Program-made: the position numbers and the translations under genes
Notes under the pieces: model-generated
The model's database searches: none
Told to the model about the DNA's origin: nothing
What the model saw: the letters and a program-made list of their open reading frames with translations, nothing else
Shown: positions 15,407-22,735 of the stretch, piece after piece
How the letters are laid out: each line of letters begins with the position of its first letter
Position numbering within the stretch: position 1 is the first letter of the stretch
Origin: Candidatus Peregrinibacteria bacterium
GTDB lineage: Bacteria > Patescibacteriota > Gracilibacteria > UBA1369 > LOWO2-01-FULL-3
Length of the DNA: 44,323 nucleotides
NCBI GenBank assembly: GCA_030688025.1
Contig: JAUYJL010000026.1
Location: 1 to 44,323, forward strand
Reading direction: 5' to 3'

Positions 15407-15441
15407 AAAAAGCCCTCCCACATAACGTGAGAGGGCTTTTA
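15407..15441 (+). terminator. Rho-independent terminator after the tRNA-like RNA
   Basis: AAAAAGCCCTC and GAGGGCTTTT pair, with a further CAC/GTG inside the loop after one mismatch. The T run follows directly. It suggests that the tRNA-like element is really transcribed. Confidence 0.8.
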
Positions 15442-15536
15442 TCTAGGATTTTCATCGCCAGACTCGACACTACAAACATTATACCAACCACATTCAAAAA
15501 TTTCAAATGTTTGTCACCACTCAATTTCTTGATAAA

Positions 15537-15914
15537 ATGAACGCACTTATGAAAACCATCACTATCAACAAAATCACCACCCCTTCCACCCTCGACATCC
15601 TCCTCAACAAATCGTCCTTCAATTACACGTACACGCAGGCCACGATTGACATGCTCAAAAAAAACTTGGACTTAAAAGACAGTTTGTATCTCATTGCAAA
15701 AGAAGGCGCGGAGTTTGTGGCTTTCTGCTCGATTGATAGGGATTGGTGGGAAGACGGATACTTTTTTATTCGGGAAATTCTTGTTGATCCGAAATTTCAA
15801 AAACTGGGCATTGGCAAAACGCTAATGAGCAAATGCATAGAACATGCCAAGGATAAAAAAGCCATCGGAGTCGTCACCGAAACCATTTCGTTGACGCCAA
15901 CAAGATGGTTTTAG
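15537..15914 (+). CDS. GNAT N-acetyltransferase, C-terminus frameshifted and cut by cassette repeat C
   Basis: 125 residues from the ATG at 15537; 15549 and 15507 are other possible starts. It has a GNAT fold: LYLIAKEGAEFVAFCSIDRDWWEDGYFFIREILVDPKFQKLGIGKTLM (motif A with the Q/RxxGxG/A-like LGIGK) and SKCIEHAKDKKAIGVVTET. The frame then ends SLTPTRWF at 15914. Adding one base after GTTGA (15890-15894) would read SLNANKMVLEKL, the usual GNAT motif B, so a 1-nt deletion is likely. That reading runs straight into boundary repeat C, so the last part of the domain is lost. Acyl acceptor unknown; probably inactive or decaying. Confidence 0.6.
   Translation: MNALMKTITINKITTPSTLDILLNKSSFNYTYTQATIDMLKKNLDLKDSLYLIAKEGAEFVAFCSIDRDWWEDGYFFIREILVDPKFQKLGIGKTLMSKCIEHAKDKKAIGVVTETISLTPTRWF
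15880..15911 (+). repeat. Hairpin element before cassette repeat C
   Basis: AAACCATTTCGTTG (15880-15893) and CAACAAGATGGTTT (15898-15911) pair at 12 of 14 positions plus one wobble. It is homologous to the hairpin at 14597-14626 and lies at the end of the GNAT reading frame. Confidence 0.6.
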
Positions 15915-15915
15915 A

Positions 15916-15985
15916 AAAACTTTATCTTTTTTTAACAAAAATTTAATCTCCACATGCTACGCTTTTCCAAATAACGTAGCAGAAA
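15916..15985 (+). repeat. Cassette-boundary repeat, copy C
   Basis: About 70 bp nearly identical to copy A, including GCTACG (15956-15961) and CGTAGC (15975-15980), ending at the ATG of the 139-aa gene. Differences from A lie mainly in the palindrome loop and the last 4 bp before the ATG. Confidence 0.8.
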
Positions 15986-16405
15986 ATGGCACAAGCATAT
16001 CAAACAAAGTGCAGAAAACTTGCAGGAACAGATTACAAAGAAGCATACAAAAAAGCTTTTAATATATATTCTCGAATCAAAAAACATAGCAAAAGAAGGT
16101 GTCATATAAGATCAAAATACTTCAACAAAGATAAAATCTTCCTAAGTCTCTTTTGGGAACACTTGCATAACAAACTCAACCTCAAAGACAAAACCAGAAG
16201 AGTAAAATATTTCGAATGCGCCTTGGACCTCATTCAAAACACAAAATTTGATCCGGTTTCAAAAGAAAATCCAAACAAAAAATCAGAAGTTTTACACCGT
16301 TTTACGGGAATAACAAAAGAAAATGAGATTTTCTTCGTTCAAATTAAAGAAAACAAAAAAACTTCACAAAAATATTTCATTTCGACTTTTCCACAGAAAG
16401 AATGA
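15986..16405 (+). CDS. Cassette protein, 139 aa, paralogue of the gene at 14734
   Basis: Same family and length as the 14734 product (about 62 percent identity by eye). Shared blocks: MAQAYQTK, DKIFLSLFWEHL, RRVKYFECALDLI, SKENPNKKSEVLHRFTGITKEN, IFFVQIKENKK and FISTFP. It is soluble and basic; the HRFTGITKEN core suggests an enzyme or nucleic-acid-binding domain, but I cannot name it. It ends with TGA. It sits in a 600-bp unit between boundary repeats C and D and has its own terminator. The flanking repeats are more alike than the two coding sequences, so the unit rather than the protein alone seems to be conserved. Confidence 0.75.
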   Translation: MAQAYQTKCRKLAGTDYKEAYKKAFNIYSRIKKHSKRRCHIRSKYFNKDKIFLSLFWEHLHNKLNLKDKTRRVKYFECALDLIQNTKFDPVSKENPNKKSEVLHRFTGITKENEIFFVQIKENKKTSQKYFISTFPQKE

Positions 16406-16417
16406 CACAAAAGAAAG

Positions 16418-16466
16418 AAGCCTTCCGCCAGTTTGTGGTGTATAAACCACGGCCGAAAGCTTTTTC
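16418..16466 (+). terminator. Terminator of cassette unit 3
   Basis: AAGCCTTCCGCC pairs imperfectly with GGCCGAAAGCTT around an inner GTGGT/ACCAC stem, then TTTTTCC. It is the same element as at 15163-15209. The conserved tail CAAAATAATAACCAAA and AAATCAAGTTTTT follows both copies. Confidence 0.7.
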
Positions 16467-16508
16467 CACCAAAATAATAACCAAACCTTACAAAGAAATC
16501 AAGTTTTT

Positions 16509-16541
16509 TTCACAAAAAAGATTTTAACTTTTTTTAATCTC
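16509..16541 (+). repeat. Degenerate boundary repeat, copy D
   Basis: AAAAGATTTTAACTTTTTTT followed by AATCTCC resembles the first 36 bp of copies A-C with deletions. It closes the third unit and ends the array; ordinary genes follow. Confidence 0.4.
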
Positions 16542-16602
16542 CTTAAAACTTCAAATTTCCAGAAAACAGGCATATACTCACATAAGAAATAACACCCACC
16601 AC

Positions 16603-16857
16603 ATGCCAACACTCACTTCCTTACAAAAAGAAATCGACACAATCAAAACCCGCAACAAAAAAGTCGAGCTCGACAAAGCGTGGGAGACTTCATGGACACG
16701 CAAATTAGTTATTCTGATCCTGACATACATTGTCATCGTAATATTCTTCTTCGCAGCAAATCTCGAAAATCCATTCCTAAACGCCATCGTCCCATCAATC
16801 GGATTTTTCCTCTCCACACTCACAATCACAATCTTCAAAAACTGGTGGATAAAATAA
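16603..16857 (+). CDS. Small two-helix membrane protein with N-terminal coiled coil
   Basis: 84 residues. Residues 1-32 are a charged helix (LQKEIDTIKTRNKKVELDKAWE), followed by two transmembrane helices (about 33-53 and 59-78) split by NLENPFLNAIVPSIG. The ending FKNWWIK is basic. Similar small proteins occur in many bacterial genomes without a known function. It may form a bicistron with the SMR-like gene 40 bp downstream. Confidence 0.65.
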   Translation: MPTLTSLQKEIDTIKTRNKKVELDKAWETSWTRKLVILILTYIVIVIFFFAANLENPFLNAIVPSIGFFLSTLTITIFKNWWIK

Positions 16858-16897
16858 TATAGACATCCATATAAACCTCACAAAATAAAAAATTTAC

Positions 16898-17215
16898 ATG
16901 ACCAAATTTTACCTTCTCATAGCCGCGATCAACACACTCGACCTCGTTGCCATAATATTCGCAAAACTTTGGAATATACATAAAAATCCAATTTTCCTCG
17001 CACTCACAATCCTCGGTTTCGGAGGAGCAGGCTTCTTTTTCGCGCTCTCTCTAAAATACGAAGGCGTGGCCATCACAAACATTCTCTGGATCGCCATTTC
17101 AGTAATTCTAGTCACAATCGTCGGCTATTTTTTCTTCAAAGAAACAATTTCAGTCCTACAATTCATAGGAATCGCATTAATCATGATTGGACTCGTCCTC
17201 ATAAATTTAAAATAA
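16898..17215 (+). CDS. Small multidrug resistance (SMR/EmrE-like) transporter with Asp in place of the key Glu
   Basis: 105 residues, four transmembrane helices, the size of an SMR protein. Lining it up with EmrE puts LDLVAIIFAK (residues 14-23) on the helix-1 AEVIGTTLMK segment, so Asp15 stands where Glu14 binds substrate and protons. ITNILWIAISVIL matches the helix-3 AYAIWSGVGIVL region with the tryptophan kept, and IGIALIMIGLVLINL matches helix 4. A proton-coupled exporter or a related EamA-like half transporter is likely; substrate unknown. SMR proteins act as antiparallel dimers, and only one gene is present here. Confidence 0.65.
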   Translation: MTKFYLLIAAINTLDLVAIIFAKLWNIHKNPIFLALTILGFGGAGFFFALSLKYEGVAITNILWIAISVILVTIVGYFFFKETISVLQFIGIALIMIGLVLINLK

Positions 17216-17275
17216 AACTTTTCTTTTAACTCAAAAATCCGCTATATTAAGACACGAAACTAATATTTCTTTCAC

Positions 17276-18478
17276 ATGCTCACACTCGATTCAAAAAATT
17301 CAAAAGGTTCACCGATAAAATTCTTGAGAGACATAGAAAAACGAAACCAAGGATTTTACAAAATCATCGACGATAAAAAAGCATTTGAGAAAACAGAAAA
17401 TCTCGCAAAAAAACTAAAAAACAATTTTAATCACTTCGTGGTTTTAGGCATCGGCGGTTCAGCACTCGGCACAATTTGCCTTAAGAATGCGCTAAAACCA
17501 AAGGATTACGAAAAACTTTTCGTCATAGACAACATTGATCCGGATTTCATAAAAGAAATAGAAAATAAAATCGACATCAAAAAAACACTCTTCATCGTAG
17601 TTTCAAAATCCGGAGACACTCTTGAAACGTTGTCACAGTTTTTTTATTTCCACAAAAAGATTACAGACCAAAAATTAGACACAAAAAAACATTTCATTTT
17701 CATCACTGATTCAGAAAAAGGATACCTTCGAGGTCTAGCAAACAAAGAAAATTACGAGACACTTGATGTGCCAAGTAACGTAGGAGGAAGATTCTCAGTT
17801 TTAACAGCAGTAAGCCTTTTTCCCGCCGCGCTCATAGGCATAGATATCAAAAAAATAATCACTGGTGCAAAAAAAATGAGAGATAGATTCTTGTCAAAAG
17901 ATGCAAAAAAAAACATACCATTTTCACTCGCAAACACACAGTATGATTTTTACGAAAAAGGATTTAAAACAAATATTTTATTCCCATATTCAAACTCACT
18001 TTCAAGTTTTTCTGACTGGGTCAAACAACTCGTTTGTGAAAGTACAGGAAAGAAATTCGACAATAAAAAACGGAAAGTTTTCACCGGTATAACAATAGTC
18101 CCCGCCATCGGCGTGACTGATCAACATGCGCAAAGTCAGCTATTCCACGAAGGACCAAATGATAAACTTATAATATTTTTTGAAATAGAAAAATTTAAAA
18201 ATACATTAAAAATTCCAAATAAAAATTTAAAAAACATCACTTTCAACGAATTAATAAACATCGAAAAAACATCGACAAAAAAATCATTACAAGAAGCAAA
18301 GCGTCCAACGCTCACAATAAAATTAGACCAAATTTCCGAAGAAACTTTAGGTGAATTATTCATGCTTTTCGAAGGAGCAACAGCATTCCTTGGCGAATTT
18401 TTAAACATCAATGCCTTCAATCAACCGGGAGTTGAACATTCAAAAAAACTCACAAAACAGGCAATACTAAAATTATAA
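17276..18478 (+). CDS. pgi: Glucose-6-phosphate isomerase
   Basis: 400 residues, a short bacterial PGI (typical E. coli-type is about 550). Seen: VVLGIGGSALGTICL (phosphate site), VVSKSGDTLETL, the NVGGRFSVLTAVSLFPAAL signature, and HAQSQLFHEGPNDK with the catalytic His/Glu region, ending GVEHSKKLTKQAI with the conserved lysine. It interconverts glucose-6-P and fructose-6-P in the cytosol. The LOG-family gene starts 4 bp after its stop, so the run pgi-LOG-epmA-efp-serS may be one transcript. No Shine-Dalgarno sequence is present. Confidence 0.96.
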   Translation: MLTLDSKNSKGSPIKFLRDIEKRNQGFYKIIDDKKAFEKTENLAKKLKNNFNHFVVLGIGGSALGTICLKNALKPKDYEKLFVIDNIDPDFIKEIENKIDIKKTLFIVVSKSGDTLETLSQFFYFHKKITDQKLDTKKHFIFITDSEKGYLRGLANKENYETLDVPSNVGGRFSVLTAVSLFPAALIGIDIKKIITGAKKMRDRFLSKDAKKNIPFSLANTQYDFYEKGFKTNILFPYSNSLSSFSDWVKQLVCESTGKKFDNKKRKVFTGITIVPAIGVTDQHAQSQLFHEGPNDKLIIFFEIEKFKNTLKIPNKNLKNITFNELINIEKTSTKKSLQEAKRPTLTIKLDQISEETLGELFMLFEGATAFLGEFLNINAFNQPGVEHSKKLTKQAILKL

Positions 18479-18482
18479 ACCT

Positions 18483-19169
18483 ATGAAAAAAATCCAAACA
18501 ACAGTTTCAAAAAATCCATTATTAAAACATGCGAGCATCGGAGAACTTCTCAAACGCAATGATTTTAGAGTCACAATTTTTGGATCAGCAAGAATAAAAA
18601 GAAAAGACAAAATTTATAAACAAATCTTCGATCTCGCAAAAAGCATTGGAAAAGAAGGATTCGACATCGTAACCGGAGGCGGCCCTGGGCTTATGGAAGC
18701 CGCAAATGCAGGACACGAAGCCGGAGACAAGCCAAGACGCGCACAATCGATCGGACTTACAATTCGCCTACCATGGGAAGCTGAAAAAAATGAATACCTC
18801 GAAGTCCACAAACATTTCGCAAAATTTTCAAAAAGATTAGACACTTTCATGACTCTATCTAGCGCGATAGTGATAACTCCTGGAGGAATAGGAACATGCC
18901 TAGAGCTTATGTACACTTGGCAACTCGAACAGGTTCAACACATCTGTCCCCTACCAATAATCCTAGTAGGAAGAATGTGGGAACCACTCATAAAATGGTT
19001 TAAGAACTATCCTCTAAAACAAGGACTAATAAGCCCAAAAGACATGAATAACATTTACGTGGCACGCAGCAATAAAAAAGCCATGGAAATAATTTTAAAA
19101 ACTTACAAAGTTTTCCAAAAAGAAGGAAAAAACTATTGTTCAAATGTCAGAAAGTACAAACTGGATTAA
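18483..19169 (+). CDS. LOG-family Rossmann-fold protein (TIGR00730-like)
   Basis: 228 residues. It has VTIFGSARIKR, the nucleotide-binding GGGPGLMEAANAG, and TPGGIGTCLELMYTWQLEQ, the PGGxGTxxE signature of LOG / 'lysine decarboxylase-like' proteins. Characterised members are cytokinin-nucleotide phosphoribohydrolases or nucleotide 5'-monophosphate nucleosidases; none decarboxylates lysine. Nucleotide monophosphate hydrolysis is therefore the likely activity. It follows pgi by 4 bp and precedes epmA by 17 bp. A larger, divergent LOG protein is coded at 25191-26303. Confidence 0.88.
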   Translation: MKKIQTTVSKNPLLKHASIGELLKRNDFRVTIFGSARIKRKDKIYKQIFDLAKSIGKEGFDIVTGGGPGLMEAANAGHEAGDKPRRAQSIGLTIRLPWEAEKNEYLEVHKHFAKFSKRLDTFMTLSSAIVITPGGIGTCLELMYTWQLEQVQHICPLPIILVGRMWEPLIKWFKNYPLKQGLISPKDMNNIYVARSNKKAMEIILKTYKVFQKEGKNYCSNVRKYKLD

Positions 19170-19186
19170 TTCTCGGAACGAACAAA

Positions 19187-20179
19187 ATGATTTACGATAA
19201 AAAAACTGCAATCGAAAGAAATAAACTCACAAAATCATTGCGAAGTTTTTTTGAAAAAGAAAAATTCCTAGAAGTCGAAACGCCGATAATGGTGCGCATT
19301 CCAGGCATGGAACCACATTTAAACATATTCGAAACAGACCTAATCGTACAAAATAAAAAAACAAAACTTTTCTTAAACCACTCCCCTGAACTTCAGATGA
19401 AAAAACTTCTCGGCGCAAATTTTGGCAATATTTTTACACTGATAAAAACATTCCGAAATGGTGAAATAGGCGGAGACACACACAATCCCGAATTCACAAT
19501 GCTCGAATGGTATCGCATAAAAGCTGACTACAAAGACCTCATGAAAGATTGCGAGAACTTAGTAAAAACACTCACAGAAAAAACTCAAATAACATACCAA
19601 AATCACAAAATCGACCTAAAAACTCCTTGGGAAAAACTTTCATGCGAAGAACTTTTCCAAAAATACTGCAAAATATCGCTTGACCAAAATCGCACATTCA
19701 AACAACTAAAAAAAACTGCTGAAGAAAAAAATTTCGATACAAATTTTTGCAAAGATTGGGACGATATTTTCTTCAAAATTTTCTTAAATCACATAGAACC
19801 GCACCTAGGGAAAGAAAAGCCAACTTTCGTCTACGACTACCCATCAACCCAAGCCGCACTTGCAAAGAAATCATCAAAAAATCCATTCTTTGCGCAGCGT
19901 TTTGAGCTATATATCGGAGGCATTGAAATAGCTAACGCATTTTCAGAACTCACAGACGCAAAAGAACAAAAAGCACGATTAATTGAAGAACAGAAATTAA
20001 GGAAAAAACTCAAGAAAACGATATTTGATATTGACGGGGAATTTTTAGCTAGTCTAGAATCCATTCAGCATAACTGCGCGGGCATCGCACTCGGAGTAGA
20101 CAGATTGTTCATGATTCTCATGGACAAAAAAAATATTGACGAGACTTTACTCTTTCCACTAAACAAAATTCTTAACTAA
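19187..20179 (+). CDS. epmA: EF-P--(R)-beta-lysine ligase EpmA (GenX/PoxA), lysyl-tRNA-synthetase-like
   Basis: 330 residues from the ATG at 19187 (MIYDKKTAIERNKL); an upstream ATG at 19136 would overlap the LOG gene. It is a stand-alone class-II LysRS catalytic domain without an anticodon-binding domain. Features: FLEVETPIMVRIPGMEPHL, LFLNHSPELQMKKLL, IFTLIKTFRNGEIGGDTHNPEFTMLEWYR (motif 2), the GIEIANAFSELTDAKEQ block and the terminal GIALGVDRLFMIL (motif 3). EpmA attaches lysine or beta-lysine to a lysine of EF-P. The efp gene starts 8 bp downstream, strong support for the call. EpmB, which supplies beta-lysine, is not in the window. Confidence 0.93.
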   Translation: MIYDKKTAIERNKLTKSLRSFFEKEKFLEVETPIMVRIPGMEPHLNIFETDLIVQNKKTKLFLNHSPELQMKKLLGANFGNIFTLIKTFRNGEIGGDTHNPEFTMLEWYRIKADYKDLMKDCENLVKTLTEKTQITYQNHKIDLKTPWEKLSCEELFQKYCKISLDQNRTFKQLKKTAEEKNFDTNFCKDWDDIFFKIFLNHIEPHLGKEKPTFVYDYPSTQAALAKKSSKNPFFAQRFELYIGGIEIANAFSELTDAKEQKARLIEEQKLRKKLKKTIFDIDGEFLASLESIQHNCAGIALGVDRLFMILMDKKNIDETLLFPLNKILN

Positions 20180-20187
20180 AAATTTTT

Positions 20188-20748
20188 ATGGCAATGACAA
20201 CTGACATCAAAAAGGGACTAGCAATAAACTTCAAAAACGGCACATGGCTCGTAATTGAAGCGCAATTCGTGAATCCAGGAAAAGGTGGAGCCTTCACAAG
20301 AGCAAAAATTCGAAACCTAAAAAGCAACCAAGTAATCGAATACACTTTCAAAGCTGGAGAATCTGTGGACGAAGCGGAAGTAAGCAGAAGAAGATGCCAA
20401 TATTTGTACAACGACGGATCAACTTTCAACTTCATGGACAATGACAGCTACGAGCAATTTTCGCTTACTGCAGACGTAATCGGAAACGACAAACGATTTT
20501 TAACAGATGGAATTGAATGCTACGCAATGCACATCGATGGAGTCCCAGCAAGCATCGAATTATCTCCAAAAATGGATTTCAAAGTAATCACAACAACTCC
20601 AGGAATAAAAGGAGACACCGCTACAGGAGGCTCAAAAGACGCAACAATTGAAACAGGCGCAACAATCAAAGTTCCACTATTCGTGAAAGAAGGAGACATG
20701 ATAAAAATCAACACATCAGACGCATCATACGTAAGTAAAGCAAATTAA
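20188..20748 (+). CDS. efp: Translation elongation factor P
   Basis: 186 residues with the KOW-like N-terminal domain and two OB domains. The modification loop FVNPGKGGAFTRAKI carries Lys32 at the tip, matching E. coli Lys34, the residue EpmA modifies. Later blocks: VIEYTFKAGESVDEAEVSRRRCQYLY and the EF-P signature region KMDFKVITTTPGIKGDTATGGSKDATIETGA. It relieves ribosome stalling at polyproline. It is co-transcribed with epmA. Met1 and Met3 are both possible starts. Confidence 0.97.
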   Translation: MAMTTDIKKGLAINFKNGTWLVIEAQFVNPGKGGAFTRAKIRNLKSNQVIEYTFKAGESVDEAEVSRRRCQYLYNDGSTFNFMDNDSYEQFSLTADVIGNDKRFLTDGIECYAMHIDGVPASIELSPKMDFKVITTTPGIKGDTATGGSKDATIETGATIKVPLFVKEGDMIKINTSDASYVSKAN

Positions 20749-20767
20749 AATTTTACATCCAAATCCT

Positions 20768-22033
20768 ATGCAAGACGTAAAACACATTATCGAAAATCCT
20801 GATAAATTTATAGACGGAGCAAAAAATAAAAGAGCAGACGTAGACATCAAAAAACTAGTATCTCTATACGAAAAACGAAACAAAGCTATGCAAGATTTGG
20901 AAAGTCTTCGTGCACGCCAAAACGAAGTTTCAAAAGAAATCACAAAAACTGAGAACAAAGATGCATTTTTGGAAGAAATGAAAAAAGTAAAAGAAGAGAT
21001 AAAAAATCTCTCTCCACAAATAGAAGAATTCGAAAAAGAAATCGACGAAATCGCCATAAAGATTCCAAATCCAACCCTTCCGTCAACTCCACACGGCAAA
21101 GATGAATCAGAAAGTGTAGTGGTCAAAACACATGGAAACAAGCCACAATTCGACTTTGAGCCTTTAGACCACATCGCACTTGGAAAGGCACTCGACATCA
21201 TCGATATCGAAAGAGGAACTCGCGCCTCCGGCGCTCGTTTTTATTATCTAAAAGGCGACGCCGCGCTTTTAGAATTTGCACTTCTTCAATATGTGATAAA
21301 CAAATTAGTCCAAAAAGGTTTCACCCCTGTAATTCCACCAGTTTTGGTAAAAGAAGAAGCCATGTATGCGACAGGCTTTTTTCCTGCAGATAGAAACGAA
21401 ATCTACTCTGTAAATCCGGGCGAAGATAATCTTTTTCTAGTCGGAACATCAGAAGTTCCACTCACAATGCTCCACGCGACAGAAATTCTTGAATCAGAAA
21501 AATTACCAATCAGATACGCAGGATTTTCCACATGTTTCAGACGCGAAGCCGGTTCATACGGCAAAGATACAACAGGAATTATTCGCGTTCACCAATTCGA
21601 CAAAATCGAAATGTTCTCATTCTGCCATCCTGAAAAATCCGAAGAAGAACATGAACTCATTCGTAAAACGGAAGAAGAAATAATGCAAGAACTTGGATTT
21701 CACTATCAAGTTTTAAACATTTGCGATAGCGATTTAGGTTATCCTGCCGCGAAAAAATACGACATTGAAGTTTGGATCCCAACGCAAGAAAAATTTAGAG
21801 AACTCACATCTTGCTCAAATTGCACAGACTTTCAAGCGCGAAGATCAAAGATAAAATACAAGAATAAAGAAGGGAAAAATGAATACCTACACACGTTAAA
21901 CGGAACCGCAATGGCAAGCGCACGAACACTCGTCGCAATCATCGAGAACTATCAAACAAAAGAAGGAAACGTAACTATCCCTGAAGTTTTACGCCCATAC
22001 ATGGGAGGTCGCACGGAAATTACAAAAAAATAA
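20768..22033 (+). CDS. serS: Seryl-tRNA synthetase
   Basis: 421 residues. Residues about 25-105 form the antiparallel coiled-coil arm that contacts the tRNA-Ser long arm. The catalytic domain shows TSEVPLTMLHA, motif 2 STCFRREAGSYGKDTTGIIRVHQF, and motif 3 LNGTAMASARTLVAIIENYQ. It charges tRNA-Ser with serine, also the donor for selenocysteine where used. It lies 19 bp after efp. A small hairpin with arms CGCG/CGCG follows its stop. Confidence 0.98.
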   Translation: MQDVKHIIENPDKFIDGAKNKRADVDIKKLVSLYEKRNKAMQDLESLRARQNEVSKEITKTENKDAFLEEMKKVKEEIKNLSPQIEEFEKEIDEIAIKIPNPTLPSTPHGKDESESVVVKTHGNKPQFDFEPLDHIALGKALDIIDIERGTRASGARFYYLKGDAALLEFALLQYVINKLVQKGFTPVIPPVLVKEEAMYATGFFPADRNEIYSVNPGEDNLFLVGTSEVPLTMLHATEILESEKLPIRYAGFSTCFRREAGSYGKDTTGIIRVHQFDKIEMFSFCHPEKSEEEHELIRKTEEEIMQELGFHYQVLNICDSDLGYPAAKKYDIEVWIPTQEKFRELTSCSNCTDFQARRSKIKYKNKEGKNEYLHTLNGTAMASARTLVAIIENYQTKEGNVTIPEVLRPYMGGRTEITKK

Positions 22034-22058
22034 CACGCGGTACCTACGCGACAAACTC

Positions 22059-22724
22059 ATGATTGTCCTACAAGAAATCTCTAAAAAATTCAGTTCCGGT
22101 AAATCAAAAACCGACGCCCTTATTAACGTAAACATTAAAATCAAGGAAGGCGAATTTGTAGCTATCACAGGCCCTTCCGGCTCCGGCAAAACAACTCTTC
22201 TAAATATAATCGGCGGACTTGATTCCCCAACCAAAGGAAAAGTTTTCATCAATGATTTCGATTTGAAACACATGGACGACGACGAACTTTCACGATACAG
22301 AAACAAAGAAATCGGATTCATTTTTCAAGAATTTTATCTGGAACCATTTCTCAGTGTAAGAAAAAATATTCTACTCCCTACTCTTTTCGACGGCCACACT
22401 CATAACGTCGAAGTTTACGCCGACGAACTTTTAAAAGAAGTAAAACTCACAAAAAAATCAAACGCAAAAGCAAAAGAACTTTCAGGTGGAGAGAAACAAA
22501 GAACCGCTATAGCAAGAGCTTTAATCAACAAACCAAAAATAATAATTGCAGATGAACCGACAGGAAATCTCGACCAAGATACCGGCGAAGCAATAATAAA
22601 TTTACTTAAAAATTTACAAAAAACACACGGCATAACTCTAGTCATTGCAACTCACGACAAAGAAATCGCACGGCTTGCAGAGCGCATAATTCACATTGAA
22701 GACGGAGTCATAAAACGTCACTAA
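22059..22724 (+). CDS. ABC transporter ATP-binding protein, MacB/LolD type
   Basis: 221 residues. Walker A GPSGSGKTTLL, Q-loop FIFQEFYLEPFLSV, signature LSGGEKQRTAIARAL, Walker B IIIADEPTGNLD, and H-loop IATHDKE are all intact. The sequence class is that of LolD/MacB/FtsE ATPases, which work with a FtsX-fold permease. The permease gene follows after 11 bp. Together they form a mechanotransmission-type ABC system that moves lipoproteins, peptides or drugs out of the membrane rather than transporting through a channel. The exact substrate cannot be told from sequence. Confidence 0.93.
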   Translation: MIVLQEISKKFSSGKSKTDALINVNIKIKEGEFVAITGPSGSGKTTLLNIIGGLDSPTKGKVFINDFDLKHMDDDELSRYRNKEIGFIFQEFYLEPFLSVRKNILLPTLFDGHTHNVEVYADELLKEVKLTKKSNAKAKELSGGEKQRTAIARALINKPKIIIADEPTGNLDQDTGEAIINLLKNLQKTHGITLVIATHDKEIARLAERIIHIEDGVIKRH

Positions 22725-22735
22725 AAAATCGCACA

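Noticed and set aside
14734-16405. Insertion sequence with transposase
   Set aside because: The 138/139-aa proteins show no DDE, HUH or serine/tyrosine recombinase motif that I can see, and no terminal inverted repeats flank the units.
22034-22052. Terminator between serS and the ABC transporter gene
   Set aside because: The CGCG/CGCG hairpin is only 4 bp and has no following T run.
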